The position numbers and the translations under genes are program-made. A model generated the notes under the pieces. It did no database searches and was not told the DNA's origin. It worked only from the letters and a program-made list of their open reading frames with translations. Positions 27,319 to 36,276 of a DNA stretch of 64,000 bases are shown here, in pieces (position 1 is the stretch's first letter; each line of letters starts with the position of its first letter). This DNA comes from Amycolatopsis sp. 2-15. GTDB taxonomy: Bacteria; Actinomycetota; Actinomycetes; Mycobacteriales; Pseudonocardiaceae. The stretch is from assembly GCF_030285625.1 (NCBI RefSeq), contig NZ_CP127294.1:9556001-9620000 (forward strand), read 5' to 3'.

Positions 27319-30300
27319 TCAGATCGCGGGCACCGGCTCTTCGTCTTCGGCGCGCAGGCGCTGCGAGATCACCTTCGTGATGCCGTCGCCCTGCATGCTC
27401 ACGCCGTAGAGCGCGTCGGCGATCTCCATGGTCGGCTTCTGGTGGGTGATGATGATCAGCTGCGACGAGTCGCGCAGCTGCTCCAGCAGCCCGATCAGCC
27501 GGCGCATGTTGGTGTCGTCGAGCGCCGCCTCGACCTCGTCCATCACGTAGAAGGGTGAGGGGCGGGCACGGAAGATGGCCACCAGCATGCCCACGGCCAC
27601 CAGCGACTTCTCGCCACCCGACAGCAGCGACAGCCGCTTCACCTTCTTGCCCGGCGGGCGTGCCTCCACGTCGACGCCCGTGGCGAGCAGGTCGTTGGGC
27701 TGGGTGAGCACCATGCGGCCCTCGCCACCCGGGAACAGCACGCTGAACACGGTTTCGAACTCACGCGCCACGTCGGCGTAGGCCGAGGCGAAGACCTCAA
27801 GGATCTTCTCGTCGACCTGCCGTATCACGGCTTCGAGGTCCTTGCGCGTGTCCTTGAGGTCCTCGAGCTGGGTCGAGAGGAACTTGTAGCGCTCCTCCAG
27901 CGCCGCGAACTCCTCCAGCGCCAGCGGGTTGACCTTGCCCAGCAGCGTCAGGTCCTTCTCCGCGCGCTTGGCGCGGCGGGCCTGCGTGTCGCGGTCGTAG
28001 GGCATGGGCGGCGGCGGGGTCACGGCCTCGCCGCGCTCCTTGGCCGCCTCGTACTCGGCCATCTCGCCCGCGCTCGGCGGCACCGGCACGTCGGGGCCGT
28101 ACTCCTGGACCAGGTCGGTGAGGCCGATGCCGAAGTCCTCGGCGATCTTGGCCTCGAGCGTCTCCAGCCGCAGCCGCTGCTCGGCGCGCAGGACCTCGTC
28201 GCGGTGCACGGCGTCGGTCAGCTTCTCGAGCTCGCCGGACAGCTCGCGGACCTTGGCCCGCACCGCGGTGAGCGCGGTCTCGCGGGTCTGGCGCTGCGCC
28301 TGCGCTTCGTCTCGTTCGGCGGCCGCGCGCTGCACGGAGTGCTCGATGCGTTCCAGCGCGAGCTCACCGGCGTTGACCACGGCGTTGGCGATCGCGGCGC
28401 CCCGCTCCCGCGCTTCGCGGGCCTTGGCGGCGCGTTCCCGGGCCTCTTGCTCGGCACGGGCCGCGCGACGCAGCGACTCGGCGCGCCCGGCGATGCTGCG
28501 CGCCCGCTCCTCGGAGGTGCGCTGCGCGAGCCGCGCCTCCATCTCCTCCTGGCGGACCACGGCGAGCTGTTCCACGGCCTCGTCGCGCTCGGCCGTGTCC
28601 GGGTCGTCCTCGACCGGCTGCTCGGCGACGGCGGCGAGTCGCTCCTCCAGCTCGGCCAGCTGCGCCAGCGCCTGCTCGCGGCTCTGCTCCACCTTCGCGC
28701 GCTGCCCGGCGAGGCGATCGACCTCGGCCTGCGCCGACCGCGCGGCCTGCTGCATCCGGTTCAGCCGCTCCGACGAACGCGCCTTGCGGACCTTCGCGTC
28801 GCCGAGGGCGTCCTTGGCCTGGCCGACCTCTTCGCGCCGGGCCTGCTGCTCGGCCCGGGCGCCTTCGAGCTCGGCGGTGTGGCGCTCCAGCGCGCGCTCG
28901 GCCGCGCGCAGCCGCTCGCCCGCCTCGTCGACCGCGGCCTGGACCTCGATCACGCTCTCGCGCGCGGCCGAACCACCGGCGACCCAGCGGGCGCCGAACA
29001 CGTCTCCCTCGCCCGTGACCGCACGCACGTCCGGGTGGCTCGCCACCAGCTGACGCGCCACGTCGAGGTCGTCGACCAGCGCCAGCTTGTCCAGCGCCTG
29101 TTCCACGGCCGGGCGCAGCTGCTCCGGCGCCGTCACGACCTCACGGGCCCAGCGGGCGCCGTACGGAAGCATCGGCCACGACGACGTGTCCACACTGGAC
29201 CCGTAGCTGCCCAGCACGATGCCCGCGCGGCCGGAATCGGTGTCCTTCAAGTACTTCAGCGCGGTCAGCGCCTGCTCGCCGCCGGCCACGGCCACGGCGT
29301 CGGCCACCGGCCCGAGCGCGGCGGCCAGCGCCACCTCGTGCCCCGGCTCCACCGTGAGCAGCGCGGCGACCGAGCCCAGCAGGCCCGGCAGCTCGTGCGA
29401 CGCGCCCAGCAGCGCACCGGCGCCGTCCTTGCGCTTGAGACCCATCGACAGCGCCTCGACCCGCGCCCGCTCCGAGGAGATCTCGCGTTCCGTGGCGCGC
29501 TCGGCCTTCACCAGCTCTTCGACGCGCGCCTTGGCGGCGTTGTTGGCCTCGACCGCGCGGTCGTGGCGCTGCATCAGGTCCGCGTCGTCGGACTCCTCGA
29601 CACCGCCCTCGGCCTTGGCCTCTTCGAGCTCCTCCAGCGCGATCTCCGCGCGCTCGGCGGACTCCTGCAGCGACACCGACAGGCGGTCGATCTCGTCGGC
29701 GGTGGCGCCGTTCTTGCTGCGCAGCGCCTCGACCTGGCCGGTCAGCTTCGCCATGCCCTCGCGGCGGTCGGCGATGGCCCGCACCGCGGCCCAGTGGGCG
29801 CGTTCGGCGGCCTGCACGCGCTGTTCGAGGTCCTCGCGCCGCAGCACGGTCTCGGCCAGCAGCTCCCTGGCCTCCATCACGGCCTCGTTGAGCTCCTGCT
29901 CGCGCTCGGCGACCTGCTCGGCCTCGGCCAGCAGCTCCTCCGGGTCACGACCGCCGGTCGGAGCCGACACGTCGGAGGACAGGTGGCGCTGACGCTCCAC
30001 GGCGAGGCGCACGGTGCCGCGCAGGCGCTCGGCCAGCGCGGAGAGCTTGTACCAGGTCTCCTGCGCGGTCTGCAGCTTCGGCGCGTCCTCGGCGAGCGAG
30101 GCCTCCAGCTCCGTCTCTTCGGCGGCCACGACCTCCAGGGCCTGCTCCACCTCGGTACGGCGCTGGCGGGCGGTGCGCTCGTCGGCCTCTTCGCGGGCGA
30201 TGGCGCCGCGCTGGGTCACCAGGTCGTCGGCCAGCAGGCGCAGGCGGGAGTCGCGCAGCTCGGACTGCACCGACTGGGCCTTGCGCGCGATCTCGGCCTG

Positions 30301-30921
30301 CTTGCCCAGCGGCTTGAGCTGGCGGCGCAGCTCGGTGGTGAGGTCACCGAGGCGGTCGAGGTTGCCCTGCATGTTCGCGAGCTTGCGCAAGGTCTGTTCC
30401 TTGCGCTTGCGGTGCTTGAGGACGCCCGCGGCCTCCTCGATGAACGCGCGGCGCTCTTCGGGCTTTGACTCGAGGATCGCCGAGAGCTGACCCTGCCCGA
30501 CGATGACGTGCATCTCGCGGCCGATACCGGAGTCCGACAGCAGTTCCTGCACGTCCATCAGGCGGCAGCGGTCGCCGTTGATCTCGTACTCGCTCGCGCC
30601 GTCGCGGAACATGCGGCGCGTGATGGACACCTCGGAGTACTCGATCGGCAGCGCGCCGTCGGCGTTGTCAATGGTGAGCGTGACCTCCGCGCGGCCCAGC
30701 GGGGCGCGGCCCGCGGTGCCGGCGAAGATGACGTCTTCCATCTTGCCGCCGCGCAGGTCTTTCGCGCCCTGGGTGCCCATGACCCAGCGCAGCGCGTCGA
30801 GGACGTTGGACTTGCCCGAACCGTTGGGCCCGACCACGCACGTGATCCCTGGTTCGAACCGCAGCGTGGTGGCCGAGGCGAAGGACTTGAAACCCTTCAG
30901 CGTCAAGCTTTTCAGGTGCAC
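27319..30921 (-). CDS. smc: Chromosome segregation protein SMC
   Basis: A 1200-residue condensin ATPase. The N-terminal Walker A is VVGPNGSGKSNVLDALRWVMG near residue 30. Long Glu/Arg/Ala-rich coiled coils flank the hinge (about residues 495-650: GLLGSVAALLTVEPGHEVALA, GEGDVFGARWVAGGS). The C-terminal signature is LSLLSGGEKSLVAVGML, with Walker B PFYVMDEVEAALDD. GTG at 30921 (VHLKSLTLKGFKSF) is chosen because all SMC proteins start with this strand and GGAAGGG precedes it; an upstream in-frame start would add 16 unrelated residues. Confidence 0.95.
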   Translation of the reverse strand: MHLKSLTLKGFKSFASATTLRFEPGITCVVGPNGSGKSNVLDALRWVMGTQGAKDLRGGKMEDVIFAGTAGRAPLGRAEVTLTIDNADGALPIEYSEVSITRRMFRDGASEYEINGDRCRLMDVQELLSDSGIGREMHVIVGQGQLSAILESKPEERRAFIEEAAGVLKHRKRKEQTLRKLANMQGNLDRLGDLTTELRRQLKPLGKQAEIARKAQSVQSELRDSRLRLLADDLVTQRGAIAREEADERTARQRRTEVEQALEVVAAEETELEASLAEDAPKLQTAQETWYKLSALAERLRGTVRLAVERQRHLSSDVSAPTGGRDPEELLAEAEQVAEREQELNEAVMEARELLAETVLRREDLEQRVQAAERAHWAAVRAIADRREGMAKLTGQVEALRSKNGATADEIDRLSVSLQESAERAEIALEELEEAKAEGGVEESDDADLMQRHDRAVEANNAAKARVEELVKAERATEREISSERARVEALSMGLKRKDGAGALLGASHELPGLLGSVAALLTVEPGHEVALAAALGPVADAVAVAGGEQALTALKYLKDTDSGRAGIVLGSYGSSVDTSSWPMLPYGARWAREVVTAPEQLRPAVEQALDKLALVDDLDVARQLVASHPDVRAVTGEGDVFGARWVAGGSAARESVIEVQAAVDEAGERLRAAERALERHTAELEGARAEQQARREEVGQAKDALGDAKVRKARSSERLNRMQQAARSAQAEVDRLAGQRAKVEQSREQALAQLAELEERLAAVAEQPVEDDPDTAERDEAVEQLAVVRQEEMEARLAQRTSEERARSIAGRAESLRRAARAEQEARERAAKAREARERGAAIANAVVNAGELALERIEHSVQRAAAERDEAQAQRQTRETALTAVRAKVRELSGELEKLTDAVHRDEVLRAEQRLRLETLEAKIAEDFGIGLTDLVQEYGPDVPVPPSAGEMAEYEAAKERGEAVTPPPPMPYDRDTQARRAKRAEKDLTLLGKVNPLALEEFAALEERYKFLSTQLEDLKDTRKDLEAVIRQVDEKILEVFASAYADVAREFETVFSVLFPGGEGRMVLTQPNDLLATGVDVEARPPGKKVKRLSLLSGGEKSLVAVGMLVAIFRARPSPFYVMDEVEAALDDTNMRRLIGLLEQLRDSSQLIIITHQKPTMEIADALYGVSMQGDGITKVISQRLRAEDEEPVPAI

Positions 30922-31110
30922 GTGGTGCTGACCCTTCCGGCCGCGGGTACTGGCTCTACAGTCGGCCAAGGCTACCCGGGCACCCGCCGTGATCGCGGGA
31001 GGCCGCCCTCTCCCGGCGCGCCTAGCACAAAATGCGGCACACCGGCAACCCCTTGTGTCCCACCCGTCACAGCGCTCACTCGGGCGGCGTAGTCGCCGCT
31101 GTCCTGCCGC

Positions 31111-31398
31111 TCAGCGCTCGACGAAGCCCGTCAGACCGCCCTTCGCCGGGCTCCAGCGCTCGACGACGTGATCCACACTTCCGGGTGATTCTCCCGACCG
31201 CAGGGTGGCCAACAACCGCTCACAGTGGTCTCGACCACCCTCCGCTACCACCTCGACACGGCCGTCGGACAAGTTGCGGGCGAACCCGACCAGGCCGAGC
31301 TCCAGCGCGCGGCTCCGGGTCCACCAGCGGAAACCGACCCCCTGCACGTGCCCGTGAACCCACGCCGCCAACCGGATGTGTGTTTCTTCCTCACTCAC
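31111..31398 (-). CDS. acyP: Acylphosphatase
   Basis: A 95-residue acylphosphatase that hydrolyses acyl phosphates such as 1,3-bisphosphoglycerate. The phosphate-binding loop [15 protein letters not shown] (catalytic Arg) and the catalytic Asn in [17 protein letters not shown] are both present. GTG at 31398 is taken as start ([16 protein letters not shown]); weak GGA-type upstream pairing. It lies 189 bp upstream of smc on the same strand; acyP next to smc is a common actinobacterial order. I see nothing notable in the gap. Confidence 0.92.
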   Translation of the reverse strand: MSEEETHIRLAAWVHGHVQGVGFRWWTRSRALELGLVGFARNLSDGRVEVVAEGGRDHCERLLATLRSGESPGSVDHVVERWSPAKGGLTGFVER

Positions 31399-31646
31399 GC
31401 GTCCATCCTGCCCCACGCCACCCGCTGCGGACAGTGACGGGGCAGGCCCCGTACCTGCGCGAATGGGTCACAGGCGGTGATAACCTCCCGGCCGGGGTCC
31501 GCGTCCGGCGCCCCGATCCCCCGAACCATTCCGGGGAGCCGGACCGAACCGCGCCACGACTTCCGGCGTCGAAAACCACCTGCGGCCGACGACGTCGAAA
31601 AAGCCGGTGCCGACCTGACAGCCTCGACCTGTACAGAGGAGCCTGC

Positions 31647-32318
31647 ATGTCCCGTCCCGACGGGCCGGATCCGAGCTCACGCATCTCCGTCGCGCCGCCG
31701 AAGGCCGCGAGCGGCCTCATGAACCGGGCCGGTTACGCCATCCTCGGCGTGAGCGGCCTCGTCGTCGCCACGGCCTTCGCCGCGGTCGCCGAACTGGCGA
31801 GCCCGGGCAGCACCACCGCGACGTCCACGAACGTCCCCGGCGGCGGCCAGGGCACCCTGCCGGGCAGCTCGCAGGTCGTGCCGGGCAACGCCGTGCCGGG
31901 CGCCCCGATGACCGTGACCGGCGAGCCGACCCCCGGCGACCCGACGTCGGTCCCCTCGACCCCGACGACCGTGGTCTCCACGGGCGCCGACGGCGTGCCG
32001 ACCACCACCGTGGTCATCCCGCCGCCGAACAACCCGCCCGGGCAGCCGGGCAACCCCGGGCAGAACCCGCCGCCCGGCGGCGGCAACACCAACACGGTCA
32101 AGCCGCCGACCACGACTCCGCGCAGCGACGACCCGCCGCCTACTTCATCGACAGGCTCGACACCGCCGAGCGATTCCTCCAGCCCGCCGCCGTCGAGCCC
32201 GACGTCCAGCAGCAGCGGTGGCGGCGGGTCGAGCAGCAGTGGTGAGCCGCCGAGCTCGCCGCCGGTGTCATCCTCCACGGACGTCCGCACGACGGACCCG
32301 ACCGGTCCCACCAGCTGA
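31647..32318 (+). CDS. Pro/Ser/Thr-rich membrane-anchored exported protein
   Basis: A 223-residue protein with one membrane helix or uncleaved signal at about residues 36-55 (AGYAILGVSGLVVATAFAAVAEL). The remaining 165 residues are an extended, low-complexity extracellular segment (PGNAVPGAPMTVTG, NPPGQPGNPGQNPPPGG, runs of SSSSGGGGSSSS). No folded domain is recognised. AGAGGAG precedes the ATG. It may be a cell-wall spacer or stalk protein. The 250 bp upstream to acyP hold no feature I can name. Confidence 0.65.
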   Translation: MSRPDGPDPSSRISVAPPKAASGLMNRAGYAILGVSGLVVATAFAAVAELASPGSTTATSTNVPGGGQGTLPGSSQVVPGNAVPGAPMTVTGEPTPGDPTSVPSTPTTVVSTGADGVPTTTVVIPPPNNPPGQPGNPGQNPPPGGGNTNTVKPPTTTPRSDDPPPTSSTGSTPPSDSSSPPPSSPTSSSSGGGGSSSSGEPPSSPPVSSSTDVRTTDPTGPTS

Positions 32319-32322
32319 AAAC

Positions 32323-32358
32323 ACGACGATGGCCGCCCCGCGGGGCGGCCATCGTCGT
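32323..32358. terminator. Perfect 36-bp palindromic terminator
   Basis: ACGACGATGGCCGCCCCG (32323-32340) is followed directly by its exact reverse complement (32341-32358). It lies between two convergent genes (stops at 32318 and 32378) and should terminate both. No T-tract is present. Confidence 0.8.
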
Positions 32359-32377
32359 ACTCAGACCTCCGTCGTCT

Positions 32378-33076
32378 TCAGACCTCGAAGCGGTACCCCA
32401 TCCCGGGTTCCGTCAGCAGGTGCCGCGGGCGTGAGGGCTCCGGCTCCAGCTTCCGCCGCAGCTGCGCCAGGTACACGCGCAGGTAGTGCGACTCCGTCTC
32501 GTACGACGGGCCCCACACCTCGTGCAGGAGCTGCTTCTGCGCCACCAGCCGGCCGCGGTTGCGCACCAGCAGCTCCAGCACTCCCCACTCGGTCTTGGTC
32601 AGGTGCACCTCGCGCCCGTCGCGGCGGACCTTCTTCGCCGCCAGGTCGATCGTGAACGACCCGGTGTCCACCACGGCTTCCGCGCCGTCGGGGCCGGCCA
32701 CTGTGGAGCGCCGCACCGCGGCCCGCAGCCGGGCGAGCAGCTCGTCCATGCCGAACGGTTTGGTCACGTAGTCGTCGGCGCCGGCATCGAGCGCCTGGAC
32801 CTTGTCGGCCGAGTCGCCGCGCGCCGAGAGCACGATGATCGGCACGGTGGTCCAGCCGCGCAGGCCGGCGATCACCTCGGTGCCGTCGAGGTCGGGCAGC
32901 CCGAGGTCGAGCACCACCACGTCGGGTTTGGTCTCGGCCACGGCCTTGAGCGCCGCGGTGCCGTCGTGCGCCGTGATCACCTTGTACCCGCGGGCGTTGA
33001 GGTTGATCCGCAACGCGCGCACGATCTGCGGTTCGTCGTCGACCACCAGCACGGTCGCCGCTTTGTCGGAACTCAT
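32378..33076 (-). CDS. kdpE: Response regulator KdpE
   Basis: A 232-residue OmpR-class regulator that activates the kdp operon on K+ limitation. The receiver domain (residues 1-120) has VVDDEPQIVRALR, the phosphorylated Asp in VVLDLGLPDLDG, and YVTKPFGMDELLARLR. The C-terminal winged helix has LTKTEWGVLELLVRNRGRLV and YLRVYLAQLRRKLE. Its ATG overlaps the kdpD stop (ATGA). It is the last gene of the operon. Confidence 0.95.
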   Translation of the reverse strand: MSSDKAATVLVVDDEPQIVRALRINLNARGYKVITAHDGTAALKAVAETKPDVVVLDLGLPDLDGTEVIAGLRGWTTVPIIVLSARGDSADKVQALDAGADDYVTKPFGMDELLARLRAAVRRSTVAGPDGAEAVVDTGSFTIDLAAKKVRRDGREVHLTKTEWGVLELLVRNRGRLVAQKQLLHEVWGPSYETESHYLRVYLAQLRRKLEPEPSRPRHLLTEPGMGYRFEV

Positions 33077-35655
33077 GTGCTCGCTCCCTCCACAGCCTCG
33101 TCCGCGGCCTCGTCGATCTTGAGGAGGTCCTTGTCCGGATTCTGCCCGGTGTAGGCGGGCAGCGAGATCACCACGGTGAGGCCGCCGCCCGGCGTGTCCT
33201 CGGCCCGGATGCTGCCGCCCATCGCCTCGATGAAGCCCTTCGCGACCGACAGCCCGAGCCCCACGCCGGGCGTCGAGTCGCGGTCGCCGCCGAGCCGCTG
33301 GAACGGCGCGAACGCCGAGTCCGCCGTGCCTTTCTTCAGGCCGCGGCCGTGGTCCACGATCCGCAGCTCCACGTACTCCGAGTGCGCGCTCGCCCGTGCC
33401 GAGACCACGCCACCGCCGTGGCGCAGGGCGTTGTCGAGGACGTTGGCGATCACCCGTTCGAGCAAGCCGGGATCGGCCAGCACCGAAGGCAGGCTCACGT
33501 CGACGCCCACCTTCACGTCGCGCGAGTCGTCCACATTGGACAATGCGTGGGCCACCACCTCGTCGTAGCCCACCGGCCGTAGGTGCGGCGTGACCGCGCC
33601 GGTGGCCAAGCGGGAGGAGTCGAGCAGGTTGTCGATGAGCCCGGCGAGCCGGTCGGCCGAGAGCTCGATGGCCTCCAGCAGCTCGCCCGTGTCCTCCTCG
33701 GACAGTGACAGGTCCGGCGCGCGCAGGCTGCCGATCGCCGCCTTGATGGACGTCAACGGCGTGCGCAGGTCGTGGCCGACGGCCGAGAGCAGCGTGGTGC
33801 GCAGCTCCGTCGCCTCGGCCTTGCGCTCGGCCGCCGCGGCGGCCGCGGCCATCCGTTGCTGGCGCAGCGCGAGCAGCGCCTGCCCGGCCACGGCGTCCAG
33901 CACCCGCCTGTCGGCCGCGGGCAGCGCCCGGCCGCGCAGGGTCAGGTGGACATCGGCCGTCACCGCGATGTCCACATCGGCCTCGTCCGGGTCGGCGCAC
34001 GGGAACTGCCCGGCGATCGCAACCTTCTGCCACGCGCCGTTCTTCTTCTCCAGCAACGTGACCGACGTGAGGCCGAAGTTCTCCCGCACCTTCTCCAGCA
34101 GCCGCTCGATCGGGTTCGGGTTGGTCAGCACCGTGCGCGCGTACGACGCCAGCAGCGCGGCTTCCGTGCGCGCCCGCGCGGCCTGGCTGCCGCGCCGGGC
34201 CGCCGAGGCGACGACGAGGGCCACCAGCACGGCGACCACGATCATCGCCACAAGCGTGACCACGTTCTGCGGGCTGTGCACGTTGAGCGTGTACAGCGGT
34301 GGCGTGAAGAAGAAGTTGAGCAGGCCCGCTCCGAACACCGCCGCGAGCACCGCCGGGCCGAGCCCGCCCACGAGCGCGACGATCACCGTCGCGAGCACGT
34401 AGAGGATCACGTCGGTGGAGAACTCGACGGTGTCGCGCAGCAGCACGCCCAGGCCGGTCGCGAGAATCGGCAGCGCCAGGCTCAGCACCCAGCCCAGCAC
34501 GAGCCGCGACGGCGCCAGCGGGCTCGCACCGAGCCGTGCCCGCAGCCGGCCACCGGCGTAGGAGTGCGTGACCATGTGCACGTCGATCGAGCCGGACTGC
34601 TGCACCACGGCCGCGCCGATGCCCTCGTCGAACAGCCGCGCCACCCGCGACCGGCGCGAGGTGCCGATCACGAGCTGCGTGGCGTTGACCCCGCGCGCGA
34701 AGTCCAGCAATGCGGTCGGCACGTCGTCGCCGACGACCGCGTGGAACGTGGCCCCGACCTCCTCGGCCAGCGTGCGGCTGCGGGCCATGGCCGTAGGCCC
34801 GAGGCCGGACAGCCCGTCGCCCCGCAGGATGTGCACCACCTGCAGCTCCGCGCCCGCGCGTGTGGCGATGCGGCTCGCGCGCCGGATGAGCGTCTCGCTC
34901 TCGGGTCCGCCGGTGATGGACACGACGACGCGTTCGCGCGCCTCCCACGTGTCGGTGATCTTCTGCTCGGCGCGGTAGCGCTGCAGGGCGACGTCGACCT
35001 GGTCGGCGACCCACAGCAGCGCCAGCTCGCGCAGCGCGGTGAGGTTGCCGGGCCGGAAGTAGTTGCCCAGCGCGGCGTCGATGCGCTCGGCCGGGTAGAC
35101 GTTGCCGTGCGCGAGCCGGCGCCGCAGCGCCTCCGGCGTGATGTCCACGAGCTCCAACTGCTCGGCCTTGCGCACGACCTCGTCTGGAACCGTCTCCTGC
35201 TGCGTGACGCCGGTGATGCGCTCGACAACGTCGTTGAGGCTCTGCAGGTGCTGCACGTTGACCGTGGACAGCACGTCGATCCCCGACTCGAGCAGCTCCT
35301 CCACGTCCTGCCAGCGCTTGTCGTGGCGCGCGCCGGGCACGTTGGTGTGCGCCAGCTCGTCGATCACGACCACCTCGGGCGCCCGCTTCAGGATCGCTTC
35401 GAGGTCCATCTCCGCGAACTCGTGCCCGCGGTGGCTGACCGTGCGCCGGGGCACGATCTCGAGGCCGTCGAGCAGGTCGGCGGTCTTCTGCCGGCCGTGG
35501 GTCTCCACGAGGCCCACCACGACGTCGGTCCCGCGTTCCAGCCGGCGGCGGGCCTCGCCCAGCATCGCGAAAGTCTTGCCCACGCCCGGAGCCGCGCCGA
35601 GGTAGATCCGCAGTTCTCCTCGGCGCGGCTTCGGGGTCGTGCTCGGTGTGCTCAC
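33073..35655 (-). CDS. kdpD: Sensor histidine kinase KdpD
   Basis: An 860-residue membrane sensor kinase. In order: the N-terminal KdpD domain with Walker A GAAPGVGKTFAMLGEA near residue 20 and VVIDELAHTN; a universal-stress-protein domain (RVVVSITGGPESETLIRRA) near residue 250; four membrane helices at about residues 395-500; a GAF-like region; and the kinase core with phospho-His AVGHDLRTPLTSIKAAI, N-box IANVLDNALRHGG and GRGLKKG/GVGLGLSVAKG. GTG at 35655 is the start (VSTPSTTPKPRRGELRIYLG), with AGGAG 12 nt upstream. It lies 4 bp after kdpC. Confidence 0.95.
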   Translation of the reverse strand: MSTPSTTPKPRRGELRIYLGAAPGVGKTFAMLGEARRRLERGTDVVVGLVETHGRQKTADLLDGLEIVPRRTVSHRGHEFAEMDLEAILKRAPEVVVIDELAHTNVPGARHDKRWQDVEELLESGIDVLSTVNVQHLQSLNDVVERITGVTQQETVPDEVVRKAEQLELVDITPEALRRRLAHGNVYPAERIDAALGNYFRPGNLTALRELALLWVADQVDVALQRYRAEQKITDTWEARERVVVSITGGPESETLIRRASRIATRAGAELQVVHILRGDGLSGLGPTAMARSRTLAEEVGATFHAVVGDDVPTALLDFARGVNATQLVIGTSRRSRVARLFDEGIGAAVVQQSGSIDVHMVTHSYAGGRLRARLGASPLAPSRLVLGWVLSLALPILATGLGVLLRDTVEFSTDVILYVLATVIVALVGGLGPAVLAAVFGAGLLNFFFTPPLYTLNVHSPQNVVTLVAMIVVAVLVALVVASAARRGSQAARARTEAALLASYARTVLTNPNPIERLLEKVRENFGLTSVTLLEKKNGAWQKVAIAGQFPCADPDEADVDIAVTADVHLTLRGRALPAADRRVLDAVAGQALLALRQQRMAAAAAAAERKAEATELRTTLLSAVGHDLRTPLTSIKAAIGSLRAPDLSLSEEDTGELLEAIELSADRLAGLIDNLLDSSRLATGAVTPHLRPVGYDEVVAHALSNVDDSRDVKVGVDVSLPSVLADPGLLERVIANVLDNALRHGGGVVSARASAHSEYVELRIVDHGRGLKKGTADSAFAPFQRLGGDRDSTPGVGLGLSVAKGFIEAMGGSIRAEDTPGGGLTVVISLPAYTGQNPDKDLLKIDEAADEAVEGAST

Positions 35656-35659
35656 GCTG

Positions 35660-36271
35660 TCAGTGTGCTCCTGGCGCAGCGGAATGCACGGCCAAGTTGA
35701 GCAGCAGCACGTTCGCCCCGGGGACACCGATTCCGGCACCCGTCGTGTTGGCCGTCACCAGCTCGCGCACCTTGTCCTCGCTCAGCCCCGTGTTCTTCGC
35801 GACGCGCGGGATCTGCAGGTCGGCATAGGCGACGCTGATCGACGGGTCGAGGCCGGAACCGGAAGCGGTCACGGCGTCGGCCGGCACCTGGGCCGGGGCG
35901 ACGTTCTCCCGCTTCGCGATGGCGTCTTTGCGCTCGGTGATGCTCTTGACGAGGTCCTCGTTGAACGGGCCCTTGTTCGACGCACCGGAGCTGGACGGGT
36001 CGGCGGGACCCAGCGCGTCCTTCGACAACGCCGAGGGCCGGTTGTGGAACCAGGGGTCGTGCGCCGGGTCGGCGGCGACCGGGTCGATCCCGATCAGCGA
36101 CGACCCCACGGCCTGCCCGTTCTGCGTGACGACCGAGCCTTCCGCGTTCGACTGCAGGCCCGGGATCCGCCCGATCGCCCACACGGCGAGCGGGTAGATC
36201 AGCCCGAGCAGCACGGTCATCGCGATGATGACGCGCAGCCCCGCCCAGGTCTGCTTGACCAATGAGTTCAT
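35660..36271 (-). CDS. kdpC: K+-transporting ATPase subunit KdpC
   Basis: A 203-residue single-span subunit that stabilises the KdpFABC complex. The N-terminal membrane helix is VIIAMTVLLGLIYPLAVWAIG, residues 14-34, followed by the conserved SSLIGIDPVAADPAHDPWFHNRPSA and the C-terminal ASGSGLDPSISVAYADLQIPRVAKNTGLSEDKVRELV. ATG at 36271 is taken as start. A GTG at 36280 overlaps the kdpB stop (GTGA) and would add three residues; the choice is open. Confidence 0.94.
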   Translation of the reverse strand: MNSLVKQTWAGLRVIIAMTVLLGLIYPLAVWAIGRIPGLQSNAEGSVVTQNGQAVGSSLIGIDPVAADPAHDPWFHNRPSALSKDALGPADPSSSGASNKGPFNEDLVKSITERKDAIAKRENVAPAQVPADAVTASGSGLDPSISVAYADLQIPRVAKNTGLSEDKVRELVTANTTGAGIGVPGANVLLLNLAVHSAAPGAH

Positions 36272-36276
36272 CAGAT

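Noticed and set aside
31032-31646. Extended N-terminus for the Pro/Ser/Thr-rich protein
   Set aside because: The extension is antisense to acyP; the ATG at 31647 has a proper AGAGGAG site.
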